A stretch of 64,000 bases of DNA from contig OX638327.1 in NCBI GenBank assembly GCA_951812745.1, positions 1,881,001 to 1,945,000 of the forward strand, given 5' to 3'. The notes beneath the pieces were generated by a model. That model did no database searches. It was not told the origin of the DNA and was given only the letters and a program-made list of their open reading frames with translations. Position numbers and translations under genes: made by a program. The stretch is from an uncultured Nitrospirales bacterium (GTDB lineage Bacteria > Nitrospirota > Nitrospiria > Nitrospirales > UBA8639). Shown one piece after another: positions 8,878 through 18,012 of this stretch (its first letter is position 1; each line of letters starts with the position of its first letter).

Positions 8878-11800
8878 ATGAACAATCCGTTCCAACAATC
8901 CTGCGACCGGATGCTGACGCCCCTGTTTGAGGCCTTGACCTCGCCGGGGGCCCAGCCCCTGGTCCTTGGGCCACATGGCCCCAGCCTCGCGTTCATCCTG
9001 AGCCTGTTGAGGACGACGGGTGACGAGGCGTCGCCGAGCGAGCGAGCGTTTCAAGGAGTCATTCCCCACAACTGGCTCATCCTGGCGCCGACCCAGGAAG
9101 AGGCGGAATCGTTATGCCAGGACGTGGCGTTTTTCTTTGACTTCTTCACCCTTCCCGCCGAGTCGCTGGCGTATTTCCCGGACCGGGGCCAAGCCCCATA
9201 TGAAGCTGATTCTCCATCCATCGATCTCATGACGCAACGGATGCGGACCTTGTTTCATCTTCAAACCCATCGCCCCACGGTGGTCGTCACGACCCCGCAG
9301 GCCGCCTTACAGCACCTGGTCCCTCAGTCCGTGTTCGCACAAGCGTGTTTAACCATCAAAGTGGGCAGCGTCATCGAGCGGGAATCGTTGCTTCGCCATT
9401 TGCTGCGGACCGGCTATCGGCGCGTGTCCGTGGTGGACATCCCCGGAGAATTCAGTGTTCGCGGCGGCATCGTGGATATCTTTTCCACCGGTGCGACCGA
9501 GCCCTACCGGATCGAGTTTTTGGGCGATACCGTCGAGTCCACCCGCCGGTTCGATCCGAACACGCAGGAATCCACCGAATCCGTTCTCTCCGCGGTTCTC
9601 CTTCCTGCCCGGGAATACCTGCTTCCGCCCGACGAAGCCGACTCTTCGCTTGCCGAAATCGCACCGGATGCCGAATGGCGATTGCCGGACATCTACCCGT
9701 CCATGGCCACCCTGCTGGATTACTTCCCGGGGTCGCCGTTCGTGGTCATGGATCGTCCCGTCACCCTGGCCCAGCACGCGCGGGAGTGGGAAGAACGGCT
9801 GCACGCGGCATGGGAGGAACACGACGCGACGGGCACCGCGGCCCCGTATCCCGATCCCTCCCAACAGTCCCTTGGCTGGGATGAACTCCTGCCGTTCCTT
9901 TCCGATGGGCCATCTCTGGCTTTCGACGTGGTCGCGCCCGCTGAAGGCTCCTGGAACCCGGTCATCGACCTTCCGCTCCAATCCGCCAAGAGCGTGGGGC
10001 TGGGGCTGCGCAGGACGTCCTTTATCGATACCCTGGCGATCCTGGAACGGCTTCGTTGCGACGGGCCGGTCGTGGTCGTGGTTCGATCTTCCGGACAAGT
10101 CGGGCGCTTGTCCGGGTTGTTTGCCGAGCACCACGCCCCCGTGACCGGACAAAACCCCTTCCCTGAATCGTTTCATCCGCGAACACCGTTTTATATTTTG
10201 CAAGGGTTCCTTTCGTCGGGGTTCGTGGTGCCGTCGTTTCCTTTCGCGGTGGTCACCGAAGAAGATCTGTTCGCCAAGATTGCCCGGCATCGTCCCCAAC
10301 CCAAGAGCAAGACCGCGACCTTCCTGTCCTCGCTGGACGATTTGAACGCCGGGGATTACGTGGTTCACGTGCAACACGGGATCAGCCGGTACAAGGGACT
10401 TCGGCGCTTGTCCGTACAAGGCTTTGAAAGCGACTATCTCATTCTGGAATTTGCCGGACGGGACACCCTCTACGTGCCTCTCGACCGGTTGAACCAAGTC
10501 CAAAAATACCGGGGCAGCGATCACCTGAGGCCGACCCTCGATAAATTAGGGGGCGCCGCGTGGGCCAGGACCAAGGCGCGCGTCAAGAAAGCCATTGAAG
10601 ACATGACGGACGAACTCGTCGAGTTGTACGCCGACCGGGAAGTCGTCACGCGCCAACCGTACCAGGAGGACGGCTCCCTGTCCCATGAATTCGATGCGGC
10701 GTTCGATTATGACGAAACTCCTGACCAACTCAAAGCCATCGAAGACATTCAACGGGACCTCCGGCTGCCCAAACCCATGGACCGGTTGGTGTGCGGGGAC
10801 GTCGGGTATGGGAAAACCGAGGTGGCCATGCGGGCGGCGTTCCAGGCCGTCCAGGATAACCGGCAGGTGGCGGTGCTGGTGCCCACTACCCTCCTGGCGC
10901 AACAACATGCGGAAACGTTTACGCGCCGTTTCGCGCCGTTTCCCATCCACGTGGGGACGCTCTCGCGGTTTCAAAATCCCAAGGAGGTCAAAGCGTTGTT
11001 GTCCGACCTCACATCCGGCGTCGTGGATATCGTCATCGGCACCCACCGGCTCCTTCATAAAAATGTGCAGTTTAAAAACCTGGGTCTGGTCGTCATCGAC
11101 GAAGAGCAATGGTTCGGTGTTCGTCATAAAGAACGACTGAAACAACTTCGCACACAAGTCGACGTGTTGACGCTCACGGCCACCCCTATCCCGCGCACGC
11201 TGCAAATGGCCTTTTCCGGGGTCCGGGACCTGTCGGTCATCGACACGCCCCCACCCGGGCGTCTGGCCATCCGCACCCAGGTCGTCCGGTTCAATCCCAA
11301 CCTGATCCGGGACGCGATCCACCGGGAGCTAGCGAGACAGGGACAGGTGTTTTACGTGCATAACCGGGTCGAAACCATCGAGCGGACGGCCGGCTGGCTC
11401 CAGGAACTCGTGCCCGAAGCCCGTCTGGTCATGGCCCATGGGCAAATGAACGAACACGTGCTCGAAGGCGTCATGTTGAAGTTCTTTCATGGCGAGGCGG
11501 ATATCCTGCTCTCGACCTCGATTATTCAATCGGGGTTGGACGTGCCGCGCGCCAATACCATCCTCGTGGACCGGGCCGATCTGTTCGGCCTGGCTCAACT
11601 CTATCAACTGCGGGGACGAGTCGGTCGCGCCGGGGAGCAGGCCTACGCGTATTTCTTTTTCCCTAACGAAGAGATCCTGGGCACCGATGCCCAACGGCGG
11701 CTCCTGGCCATCCAGGAATTTGCGGACCTGGGTTCAGGGTTTCGCATTGCCGCCGCCGACCTGGAAATTCGAGGCGCCGGCAACCTCCTCGGCAAACAAC

Positions 11801-12366
11801 AATCCGGTAACATTGCCGCGGTGGGATTCGATCTGTATATGCAGATGGTGGAAGAAGCCGTGCAACAGCGGAAGGGTGAGCCCGTGGAAGAAGAGATCGA
11901 GCCGACGTTGCACGTGCCCGTGTCGGCCTTTATCCCCGACGACTACGTCGAGGACGGTCATCAACGCTTGTCCTTGTATAAACGGCTCTCGGCCAGTCAG
12001 AAGGTCGGCGATCTCGCGCTGCTGCATGAGGAAACGCAGGACCGGTATGGGACGCCGCCCGAACCCGTGGAGCAGTTGTTTGAAGTCATGCAAATTCGCC
12101 TGCTCGCCAAGAAGCTGAAAGTGGAGTCGCTGGAAGCCGCGAACGGCACCGTGACCGTGACCTTTGCGCCCAACGCGACGATTGCACAAGGGAGCCTGGA
12201 TTGGCTCATGCACTATTCGGAAGGCCGGCTCCAATTCCTCTCACCGGTTTCCTTTGCCATCGACACGGACCTGGACGATTGGCCGACCGTAGTGTCCGTT
12301 CTGACGACGATGTTGAACGGCCTGTTGGATTCTTCACCGGAAACCATGACCCCCTCGCTCTTATGA
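8878..12366 (+). CDS. mfd: Transcription-repair coupling factor
   Basis: The Mfd translocase removes RNA polymerase stalled at DNA lesions and recruits UvrA. The 1162-aa length matches the family. An N-terminal UvrB-like module contains FPDRGQAPYEADSPS (about residues 100-114). The RNA polymerase-interacting domain is at about 480-550 (LNAGDYVVHVQHGISRYKGL). The SF2 motor has Walker A GDVGYGKTEVAMRAAF (about 640-655), box DEEQWFGV (about 740), TATPIPRTLQMA, the TRG/QxxR region QLRGRVGRAGEQAYAYFFF, and the C-terminal D7 regulatory domain. Its stop overlaps the next start (ATGA), so it is coupled to the PPIase gene. Confidence 0.97.
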   Translation: MNNPFQQSCDRMLTPLFEALTSPGAQPLVLGPHGPSLAFILSLLRTTGDEASPSERAFQGVIPHNWLILAPTQEEAESLCQDVAFFFDFFTLPAESLAYFPDRGQAPYEADSPSIDLMTQRMRTLFHLQTHRPTVVVTTPQAALQHLVPQSVFAQACLTIKVGSVIERESLLRHLLRTGYRRVSVVDIPGEFSVRGGIVDIFSTGATEPYRIEFLGDTVESTRRFDPNTQESTESVLSAVLLPAREYLLPPDEADSSLAEIAPDAEWRLPDIYPSMATLLDYFPGSPFVVMDRPVTLAQHAREWEERLHAAWEEHDATGTAAPYPDPSQQSLGWDELLPFLSDGPSLAFDVVAPAEGSWNPVIDLPLQSAKSVGLGLRRTSFIDTLAILERLRCDGPVVVVVRSSGQVGRLSGLFAEHHAPVTGQNPFPESFHPRTPFYILQGFLSSGFVVPSFPFAVVTEEDLFAKIARHRPQPKSKTATFLSSLDDLNAGDYVVHVQHGISRYKGLRRLSVQGFESDYLILEFAGRDTLYVPLDRLNQVQKYRGSDHLRPTLDKLGGAAWARTKARVKKAIEDMTDELVELYADREVVTRQPYQEDGSLSHEFDAAFDYDETPDQLKAIEDIQRDLRLPKPMDRLVCGDVGYGKTEVAMRAAFQAVQDNRQVAVLVPTTLLAQQHAETFTRRFAPFPIHVGTLSRFQNPKEVKALLSDLTSGVVDIVIGTHRLLHKNVQFKNLGLVVIDEEQWFGVRHKERLKQLRTQVDVLTLTATPIPRTLQMAFSGVRDLSVIDTPPPGRLAIRTQVVRFNPNLIRDAIHRELARQGQVFYVHNRVETIERTAGWLQELVPEARLVMAHGQMNEHVLEGVMLKFFHGEADILLSTSIIQSGLDVPRANTILVDRADLFGLAQLYQLRGRVGRAGEQAYAYFFFPNEEILGTDAQRRLLAIQEFADLGSGFRIAAADLEIRGAGNLLGKQQSGNIAAVGFDLYMQMVEEAVQQRKGEPVEEEIEPTLHVPVSAFIPDDYVEDGHQRLSLYKRLSASQKVGDLALLHEETQDRYGTPPEPVEQLFEVMQIRLLAKKLKVESLEAANGTVTVTFAPNATIAQGSLDWLMHYSEGRLQFLSPVSFAIDTDLDDWPTVVSVLTTMLNGLLDSSPETMTPSLL

Positions 12367-13400
12367 CGCACCTTCTTCGCCAGCACCGTTCTTCAACCCA
12401 CTCTTGCCGGCGCTCGCGGGCCCGGCGCGCGTTCGGGACGACCGCCATGGCGCCAATCGCCCTGTGCGTGGCCGCGTTGCTTGCCCCGGTCGCGCCCGCC
12501 CAAACCCCGATCCAGGATGCCGGGGGCAAGCCGCTTGCGGATGGGATCGCCGCCATCGTCAATACAGAGATCATCACGGTTTCCGAAGTCCAAACGGAAA
12601 TGGGGGATGAAATCTTTCGCTTGAAAGCCCGATATGAAGGAGACGAACTCACGGAGCATCTGTCTCAGAAACGATATGAAATCCTGAACCGGATGATCGA
12701 ACACAAGCTCCAACTCCAGGAAGCCAAGGCGAAGCAAATTACGGTCGGCGACGAAGAATTGGAACAAGTGTGGGAACAAGTGCGCAGAAACCCCGCCGGG
12801 TTCCCGTCCGCGGCCATTCAATCAAAGGCCGTCCTTCGCGAGGAATTGATGGTACGCCGCGTCAGGGATATGGAAACCCGGCGAGGCCTCTTCGTCTCTC
12901 CCGAAGAAATTCGCGCCTACTATAAAGAGCAGCAACCGCTATTTACGTCTCCCCATGCACACCACATCCGACAAATTCTCCTCTTACCGAAGCTGGGAGA
13001 AACGACGGAGACGCTGAAAGCTCGGGCTGAGGTGCTCGTGAGTCAACTCAACGAGGGCCGGACCTTTGAGCAATTGGCCGAGCTCTTTTCCGATGGGTCC
13101 GAAAGCGTCCTGGGAGGCGACCTGGGATTCGTGACGAAAAATGAATTATTGCCGCCTTTGCGCGACGCCTTGCACAAGATCTCTCCTGGGGAGGTCACTC
13201 CGTTGATTGAAACGGAAATCGGGATTCATATCCTCCGGCTCGAGGAGAGCCGGCCCGGAGTCACGCAGCCGTTTGAAAAAGTGAAAGACGCGATTGCGAA
13301 CCGGTTGTATCAAGAGAAACTCCAGGAATCCCAAGCCAAATGGATGTCGTCGTTAAAAAATAAGGCCTACATCGAAATCCATTTTTTACTTTCCTCCTAG
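12363..13400 (+). CDS. SurA-like periplasmic peptidyl-prolyl isomerase/chaperone
   Basis: A basic N-terminus and a hydrophobic stretch APIALCVAALLAPVAPAQ indicate export. After it come a SurA N-terminal-like helical region beginning DGIAAIVNTEIITVSEV and one parvulin domain at about residues 195-300 (HIRQILL, AEVLVSQLNEGRTFEQLAE, FSDGSESVLGGDLGFV, IETEIGIHILRLEE). It probably helps outer-membrane proteins fold. The start is the ATG overlapping the mfd stop; the frame stays open further upstream inside mfd. The last base of its TAG stop lies in a CTAG that also gives the stop of the convergent engB. Confidence 0.88.
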   Translation: MTHLLRQHRSSTHSCRRSRARRAFGTTAMAPIALCVAALLAPVAPAQTPIQDAGGKPLADGIAAIVNTEIITVSEVQTEMGDEIFRLKARYEGDELTEHLSQKRYEILNRMIEHKLQLQEAKAKQITVGDEELEQVWEQVRRNPAGFPSAAIQSKAVLREELMVRRVRDMETRRGLFVSPEEIRAYYKEQQPLFTSPHAHHIRQILLLPKLGETTETLKARAEVLVSQLNEGRTFEQLAELFSDGSESVLGGDLGFVTKNELLPPLRDALHKISPGEVTPLIETEIGIHILRLEESRPGVTQPFEKVKDAIANRLYQEKLQESQAKWMSSLKNKAYIEIHFLLSS

Positions 13401-14032
13401 CCGGAATCGTTCCACGATTCATAACGCGCTCTCAATGCGTTCCACAGTTCCTGGCGGCCTTCGCTCGTCTTGGAGGAATACCCCACCACCTCTTCAAGTT
13501 CCACCCCCAGGGTTTGACACACCTGCAACAAGGCCGGCCGACGCCGGCCACGAGACAGTTTGTCGATCTTCGTCACCACGACGATGGGTCGATGCCCGAG
13601 ATGGGTGAGCCATTCCAGCGTGGTCACGTCATGCGCTTCGAGCCCTCGCGCATCGACCAATTGGACCACGGCGCAGAGTTGAGCCCGTTGCGACAAATAG
13701 CGCTCGATCATCGGGCCCCATTGTTCACGAACCGACCGGGCGGCTTTGGCATAGCCGTAGCCGGGCAAATCCACGAAAAAAACCGCGGGCACCACCTTGT
13801 CGCTGGTGAGCACGCGAAAGAAATTGAGCGTCTGCGTCTTTCCCGGGGTCGTACTGACCTTGGCGATGGCCTTGCGATTCAACAACGAATTAATCGCCGA
13901 CGATTTGCCCACATTGGAGCGCCCCACGAAGGCTACCTCGGGAAGGCGCTCACCTGGATAGTGCGCCGGCTTCATGCAACTCTTCACAAAATCCGCTGAC
14001 AGAATCTTCACGCTCAGACTCACGACGACCAC
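13397..14032 (-). CDS. engB: Ribosome biogenesis GTPase EngB/YihA/YsxC
   Basis: A 211-aa TRAFAC GTPase needed for large ribosomal subunit assembly. The G motifs are complete: G1 GRSNVGKSSAIN (about residues 36-47), G2 STTPGKTQTLNF, G3 DLPGYGYAKA, G4 VVTKIDKLSRG, and G5-like YSSKTSEG. The first codon is GTG at 14032, eight bases from the smpB stop, so the two form a minus-strand operon. Nearby in-frame GTG codons are alternative starts. Confidence 0.94.
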   Translation of the reverse strand: MVVVSLSVKILSADFVKSCMKPAHYPGERLPEVAFVGRSNVGKSSAINSLLNRKAIAKVSTTPGKTQTLNFFRVLTSDKVVPAVFFVDLPGYGYAKAARSVREQWGPMIERYLSQRAQLCAVVQLVDARGLEAHDVTTLEWLTHLGHRPIVVVTKIDKLSRGRRRPALLQVCQTLGVELEEVVGYSSKTSEGRQELWNALRARYESWNDSG

Positions 14033-14039
14033 GCAGGCG

Positions 14040-14516
14040 TCACGGTTTCCCGGACGCCCGCTTCATGGCTCGTTCCATTTCACGACCGGCTTCACGTTGT
14101 TTCACGGTTTCCCGCCGGTCATAGTGCTTTTTCCCGCGCGCCAGCCCCAATTCGACTTTCACCACCCCGCGTTGATTAAAATACATGCGGAGCGGCACCA
14201 ATGTCAGACCCTTTTGCTGAACTTTACCGGTTAACGTCCGGATTTCTTTTTTGTGCAACAACAGCCCGCGGGGCCGCAAGGGTTCATGATTCATGATATT
14301 CCCGTGACTGTATTCGCCGATATGACAGTTATGCAGGATCGCCTTCCCCTCGGCCACCGTGGCATAGGCTTCGCGCAGGTTGACCCGGCCTTCCCGGAGC
14401 GATTTCACTTCGGTGCCTTGCAGGATCAGGCCCGCTTCGATCTTTTCCTCAATCGCGTAGTCGTGAAACGCCTTGCGATTGCTCCCGATCAGCTTTGTTG
14501 TCGTATCTTGAGACAT
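14040..14516 (-). CDS. smpB: SsrA-binding protein SmpB
   Basis: A 158-aa tmRNA partner in trans-translation. It shows the family marks NRKAFHDYAIEEKIEAG, LQGTEVKSLREGRVNL, CHIGEYSHGN, and the C-terminal basic tail starting GLARGKKHYDRRETVKQRE, which inserts in the decoding channel. The tmRNA gene (ssrA) itself is not seen nearby. smpB is the first gene of a two-gene unit with engB. Confidence 0.97.
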   Translation of the reverse strand: MSQDTTTKLIGSNRKAFHDYAIEEKIEAGLILQGTEVKSLREGRVNLREAYATVAEGKAILHNCHIGEYSHGNIMNHEPLRPRGLLLHKKEIRTLTGKVQQKGLTLVPLRMYFNQRGVVKVELGLARGKKHYDRRETVKQREAGREMERAMKRASGKP

Positions 14517-14544
14517 GAGGATATACCGGCTGCCTTGAAAAAGA

Positions 14545-14568
14545 GGATGACAACGCTTGGCGTCATCC
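14545..14568. repeat. Inverted repeat between divergent smpB and dciA
   Basis: Arms GGATGAC and GTCATCC flank a 10-base centre with further partial pairing. It sits in the 99-bp gap between the divergent genes. It could be a small hairpin or an operator; nothing else supports a function. Confidence 0.35.
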
Positions 14569-14615
14569 CCGGCATCAATTGACCCTACGCTTCTCCAAGC
14601 CTAGAATACCATTCC

Positions 14616-15080
14616 ATGCCCGCCTTTTCCTCCTCCCGATCGATCATCAAGGAGATTTCCCAAAGCCATGGGTTTGCGGTGCGCCTGTGCGAGTATCGTC
14701 TTCAACAACAGTGGAAAGCGCTTGTGGGCGAGGTCGTGGCTTCCCATACCTGGCCCGTCCGGGTCAAGTTTCGAAAGCTGTACGTGGCCGTGGACAATTC
14801 CGTGTGGCTGCACCAGCTCCGTTATCTCAAGGCCACGTTACTGGAGAATATTCAGGCGCAGATGGAAGAACTCCATTTAGAGGACATTATTTTCCGGATC
14901 GGCGAAATACCGGAGCCCCGCGAGGATGACGCCGACGGGGATATCGAGCAGACTGCCATTTCTCCCGCTTTGAAGAAGACTGCCGGTGAATATACTCAAT
15001 CCGTAACAGACGACGAATTGCGGGATTCCCTCACCAGAGTCATTGCCCGGGCGCTTTCGCCGACGCAACCTTCCAAATAG
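14616..15080 (+). CDS. dciA: DUF721/DciA family protein, probable replicative helicase loader
   Basis: A 154-aa protein with the DUF721 pattern in residues about 25-90: W-K-ALVGEVVASHTWPVRVKFRKLYVAV, followed by VWLHQLRYLKATLLENI. DciA proteins load DnaB in bacteria lacking DnaC/DnaI, and no dnaC or dnaI is visible near dnaA here. The C-terminal 60 residues are acidic and probably disordered. Family assignment is good; the loader role is by homology. Confidence 0.8.
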   Translation: MPAFSSSRSIIKEISQSHGFAVRLCEYRLQQQWKALVGEVVASHTWPVRVKFRKLYVAVDNSVWLHQLRYLKATLLENIQAQMEELHLEDIIFRIGEIPEPREDDADGDIEQTAISPALKKTAGEYTQSVTDDELRDSLTRVIARALSPTQPSK

Positions 15081-15137
15081 CTTCCTATGGAAGAATGTAG
15101 AGAATTTTCAAGAATCGTCAAATTACAAAGTGGCCTT

Positions 15138-15896
15138 ATGCGACACATGCGAACCGTCTTTTGCGGTTTGATTGTACTGGTGCTGGTAGGCGTCGGGCCA
15201 GTCGTGGACGCTGCCGATACGCCTCTTAATGCCACAAGCCCAGCGTGGAGTGAGCCAAGAAAACTCTGCTTGCAGATGCCCGGGAGTAGCATGTGTGAAG
15301 CGATGATCGATGCCTTGAGTGGGGAAGGGAACCCAATCTCTCTCCCCAGCTCCGGCGATACTCTGACGGATGCCATAGACGAAGCCTTGGTCGAAACCGG
15401 CGCCCGTGCTCTGATCATTGCCAACGACCGGGACCGTGATGGAGCGAGCTACAAAGCCGCCTATCTCTCCTGCGTATCCCCTCACTCCAAGGTCGAGAGA
15501 CACGTCTGCGATGGGAAAATGGCCAAGATTAATGCCCGCATCAAAGCTCGAGCCAAGGCAACGATAGGTGACAAGCAACGGTTCCGTCATTGCAAGGAAA
15601 TCTTGGCCCCGGTGGATGATCCCGAGGAAATCGTCACGTGTTTGGAAAAGCTGGCTGCGATTGTGGCGGCATGTGGACCGAAGAAACCATGCGTCACGGA
15701 CAATTTTAGCGCCTATTCCGCGTTGCTGGTCTACACGGCGAAACCGGCCGACGCGGACAGCGACGGGGCGTTTGTCTCTCGATGCCAAGAACAATACCAA
15801 AATCTAAGCGGCTTGGGGTATCGTGAAATCTGGTCGTGCGTGCAGGGCCACCTTGGCTTGCTCGATGCGGCGCCGGACCGAACCGATGGGAACTGA
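15138..15896 (+). CDS. Exported cysteine-containing protein of unknown function
   Basis: I do not recognise a family. An N-terminal signal peptide (TVFCGLIVLVLVGVGPVVDAADT) predicts export. The mature 220 residues contain about nine or ten cysteines in spaced pairs (for example KLCLQMPGSSMCEAM, FRHCKEILA and later VTCLEK, CGPKKPCV), which suggests disulfides in the periplasm. The ATG at 15138 is chosen because it starts just before the signal peptide; the frame also has an ATG at 15087. Confidence 0.6.
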   Translation: MRHMRTVFCGLIVLVLVGVGPVVDAADTPLNATSPAWSEPRKLCLQMPGSSMCEAMIDALSGEGNPISLPSSGDTLTDAIDEALVETGARALIIANDRDRDGASYKAAYLSCVSPHSKVERHVCDGKMAKINARIKARAKATIGDKQRFRHCKEILAPVDDPEEIVTCLEKLAAIVAACGPKKPCVTDNFSAYSALLVYTAKPADADSDGAFVSRCQEQYQNLSGLGYREIWSCVQGHLGLLDAAPDRTDGN

Positions 15897-16227
15897 GGAT
15901 GTTTTGGAGATAGGCACCAGGGCCTTCTGTAGACTGGACAAAGTCAGGCTGCAACGTTCAAAACCCGACCAAACGTACGTGAAATCGTCATTTTGGATGT
16001 TGGGGAGAATCTTTTCTGGGATATGGAGCTTTAGGCCAATCATATTCTTGGCCATGATCTTTGAAAATTTTCAGGAATTTGGGAACAAGGTCTTCAAGGA
16101 TTTCCATGGCTGGGCGAAGTGAGTTTTTATTCAAGCTCTTCATACAGAGGCAGACACTTGTCAACCAGATAGGGGTAGATCATCCTACGAAGTAGGAACA
16201 GGTGTCTCAACCTTGTGAGAACACATC
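15897..16227. promoter_or_regulatory. Gene-poor gap with a palindrome upstream of parD
   Basis: No gene is supported here. A perfect palindrome TCCTAC-GAA-GTAGGA lies at 16183-16197, about 30 nt before the parD start. That is where a ParD-type antitoxin would be expected to bind its own promoter. The region is more AT-rich than its neighbours. Confidence 0.4.
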
Positions 16228-16482
16228 ATGGGAATGGTTAAAAAGAGCATATCCGTCACGGACCAGCAGGCCGGTTGGATCAAGGCGCAGATTGAAACCG
16301 GAAACTACGGTAATGAAAGCGAAGTATTTCGCGACCTGATTCGCGACCGTATCAGTCGCGACACTGAAATCACGGCTATCCGTACCGCGCTCATCGACGG
16401 CGAACAAAGCGGCGTCAGTCATAAGACCGTTGGGGAAATTTGGGAAGAAGCGCAACAACGCCATAGATCCCAAAATGCCTAA
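16228..16482 (+). CDS. parD: ParD-like ribbon-helix-helix antitoxin
   Basis: An 84-aa protein with the ParD pattern: a short strand KKSISVTDQQAGWIKAQIETG, then GNYGNESEVFRDLIRDRI and a C-terminal helix (IRTALIDGEQSG) that binds the toxin. It overlaps the downstream parE reading frame by 8 nt. Because the toxin gene is frameshifted, this antitoxin may now be an orphan. Confidence 0.85.
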   Translation: MGMVKKSISVTDQQAGWIKAQIETGNYGNESEVFRDLIRDRISRDTEITAIRTALIDGEQSGVSHKTVGEIWEEAQQRHRSQNA

Positions 16483-16761
16483 GTATCGGCTGACTCAAAA
16501 AGCTGAACATGACCTGCTGAACATCGCACGTATGGCATTGAACAATTCGGGGTTGAACAATCCCGCCGGTATTACAACAAGCTCACACAGCGTTTTGGCG
16601 AACTGGCAGAACAGCCGGCGCTTTACCCCCTGGTGGAGCATATCCGCAAAGGATACAGACGTAGCGTATGCGGTGTTCATTCGATTTACTACAGGATTGA
16701 TCAAGACGGTGTAGAAATCGTACGAGTGTTAAGCAGACAAGACCTCACCAAGGCGTTTTAG
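16475..16761 (+). pseudogene. parE: ParE toxin gene broken by a one-base frameshift
   Basis: The start reads MPKYRLTQKAEHDLLNIAR, typical ParE. Just after codon CGT (16529-16531) the reading frame is lost. Moving to the frame that starts at GGC (16534) restores a good ParE sequence: GIEQFGVEQSRRYYNKL, then LAEQPALYPLVEHIRKGYRR, SVCGVHSIYYRI and VLSRQDLTKAF, ending at TAG 16759-16761. One base is missing, consistent with an expected TAT (Tyr) codon at 16532. This is either a true inactivating mutation or a sequencing/assembly error. Confidence 0.85.
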
Positions 16762-16836
16762 AACAACGTACTACCATGAAAAGGGAATTCTCCAGGTGAG
16801 GGGCTCCGACTGCCTAGCTCAGCGCCAGAGAGAGAA

Positions 16837-17265
16837 ATGAGTACCGAGCTTTATCTGGTCTCGTGTGTGAAGACGAAAGGTCCGGGGCCAGCACCGGCGA
16901 AAGACCTTTACGCGTCCGCCTGGTTCCGAAAGGCGAGGGCCTATGTAGAGAAGAAGGCCCGCCCGTGGCGCATTTTGTCCGCGCAATACGGCTTGGTTCA
17001 CCCGGAACGGGTGATCCGGCCCTACGAACAGACTCTCAAAACCATGCCTGTCGCGGACCGGCGCGCGTGGGCTGAGACGGTTCTTGCAGAGCTTGGGCCG
17101 TCCCTTGCCGGCGTTGATACCGTCGTCTTTTTGGCCGGCCAAGTCTATCGCGAATTTCTGTTACCTGCGTTGCTTGATCGGGGCTTGACCGTATGCGTCC
17201 CGATGGCCGGCTTGAGCCAAGGCAGGCAATTGTCGTGGCTCGGCGGCGCACACTCTGATGACTGA
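16837..17265 (+). CDS. DUF6884-type protein
   Basis: A 142-aa cytoplasmic protein with the pattern LYLVSCVKTKG at the start, then PAKDLYASAWFRKARAYVE, ILSAQYGLVHPERVIRPYEQTL and VVFLAGQVYREFLLPAL. I recognise this as DUF6884, a fold related to nucleotide/nucleobase-modifying or YaaA-like proteins; the biochemical role is unknown. It overlaps the following GIY-YIG gene by 8 nt, so the two are translated together. It sits among toxin-antitoxin genes, which suggests an accessory or defence role. Confidence 0.65.
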   Translation: MSTELYLVSCVKTKGPGPAPAKDLYASAWFRKARAYVEKKARPWRILSAQYGLVHPERVIRPYEQTLKTMPVADRRAWAETVLAELGPSLAGVDTVVFLAGQVYREFLLPALLDRGLTVCVPMAGLSQGRQLSWLGGAHSDD

Positions 17266-17977
17266 CCGCCTCACCGATACGGAGCGCTTTTACGAGCTTC
17301 TCGACGATCTGGAACTCCGTCTCGGCGGCGCTCGCGTTTTGGCGGACTGCAACGGCAGGATGAATTGGCCAGAACGTGGGGTGTATTTTTTTCACGAACC
17401 CGGCGAAGTGCGGGCCGGTGCAAGAGGCGGCCGCCGGGTCGCACGCGTGGGAACCCATGCGCTTACGGCGAAGTCCCGAAGCACGCTGTGGCGCCGGTTA
17501 GCGCAGCATCGCGGCACGGCCCGCACCGGTGGCGGGAACCATCGGGGGTCGATTTTCCGCCTGCTCATCGGCGTCGCACTGACGCGTTGCGACCATCTTG
17601 CCGTGCCGACGTCCTGGGGCAAGGGTAATGATCCCGGCGCAGCCGGACGGCAACTCGGCATGAGCCGTGCCGACGTTAAGCGGGCCGAGGCCGAACTTGA
17701 GGCGCGCGTCAGTCGCTATATCGGGACCATGCCGTTCCTGTGGCTGAATGTAGCCGACGTCCCCGGACCCGAAAGCGAGCGTGGCGTTATCGAACGCAAC
17801 GCCATCGCCCTTCTGAGCGTCCACCATGACCAAACAACCAACTGGCTTGGGCTCTACAGTGACCGGAACCGCGTGCGTCGCTCCGGCCTCTGGAACAACA
17901 AGCATGTCGGTGAGAGCTGGGACCCGTCCTTTCTCGATCTGATGGAAGAATGGATCGAGAAAACCGAACCGGCATAG
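17258..17977 (+). CDS. GIY-YIG-like nuclease paired with the DUF6884 gene
   Basis: A 239-aa protein. The N-terminal half carries GVYFFHEPGE and ARVGTHAL, spaced like the two strands of a GIY-YIG core, then STLWRRLAQHRGTA with Arg and His in the positions of the catalytic helix, and GGNHRGSIFRLLIG. The later part (about residues 130-239) has an Arg/Glu-rich helix and ERNAIALLSVHH, where the catalytic Glu and Asn would fall (YSDRNRV, WNNKHVGES). I infer a nuclease; the specificity is unknown. Likely partner: the overlapping DUF6884 gene. Confidence 0.65.
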   Translation: MTDRLTDTERFYELLDDLELRLGGARVLADCNGRMNWPERGVYFFHEPGEVRAGARGGRRVARVGTHALTAKSRSTLWRRLAQHRGTARTGGGNHRGSIFRLLIGVALTRCDHLAVPTSWGKGNDPGAAGRQLGMSRADVKRAEAELEARVSRYIGTMPFLWLNVADVPGPESERGVIERNAIALLSVHHDQTTNWLGLYSDRNRVRRSGLWNNKHVGESWDPSFLDLMEEWIEKTEPA

Positions 17978-18012
17978 GGCGTGGGACACTGTTTTGCCGC
18001 CGATGCGATTCC

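Noticed and set aside
9349..10524. 391-codon open frame opposite mfd
   Set aside because: Antisense to conserved Mfd sequence; no start context or motif.
15823..16122. 99-codon open frame overlapping the exported-protein gene end
   Set aside because: No family match, poor start, and mostly AT-rich non-coding-like sequence.
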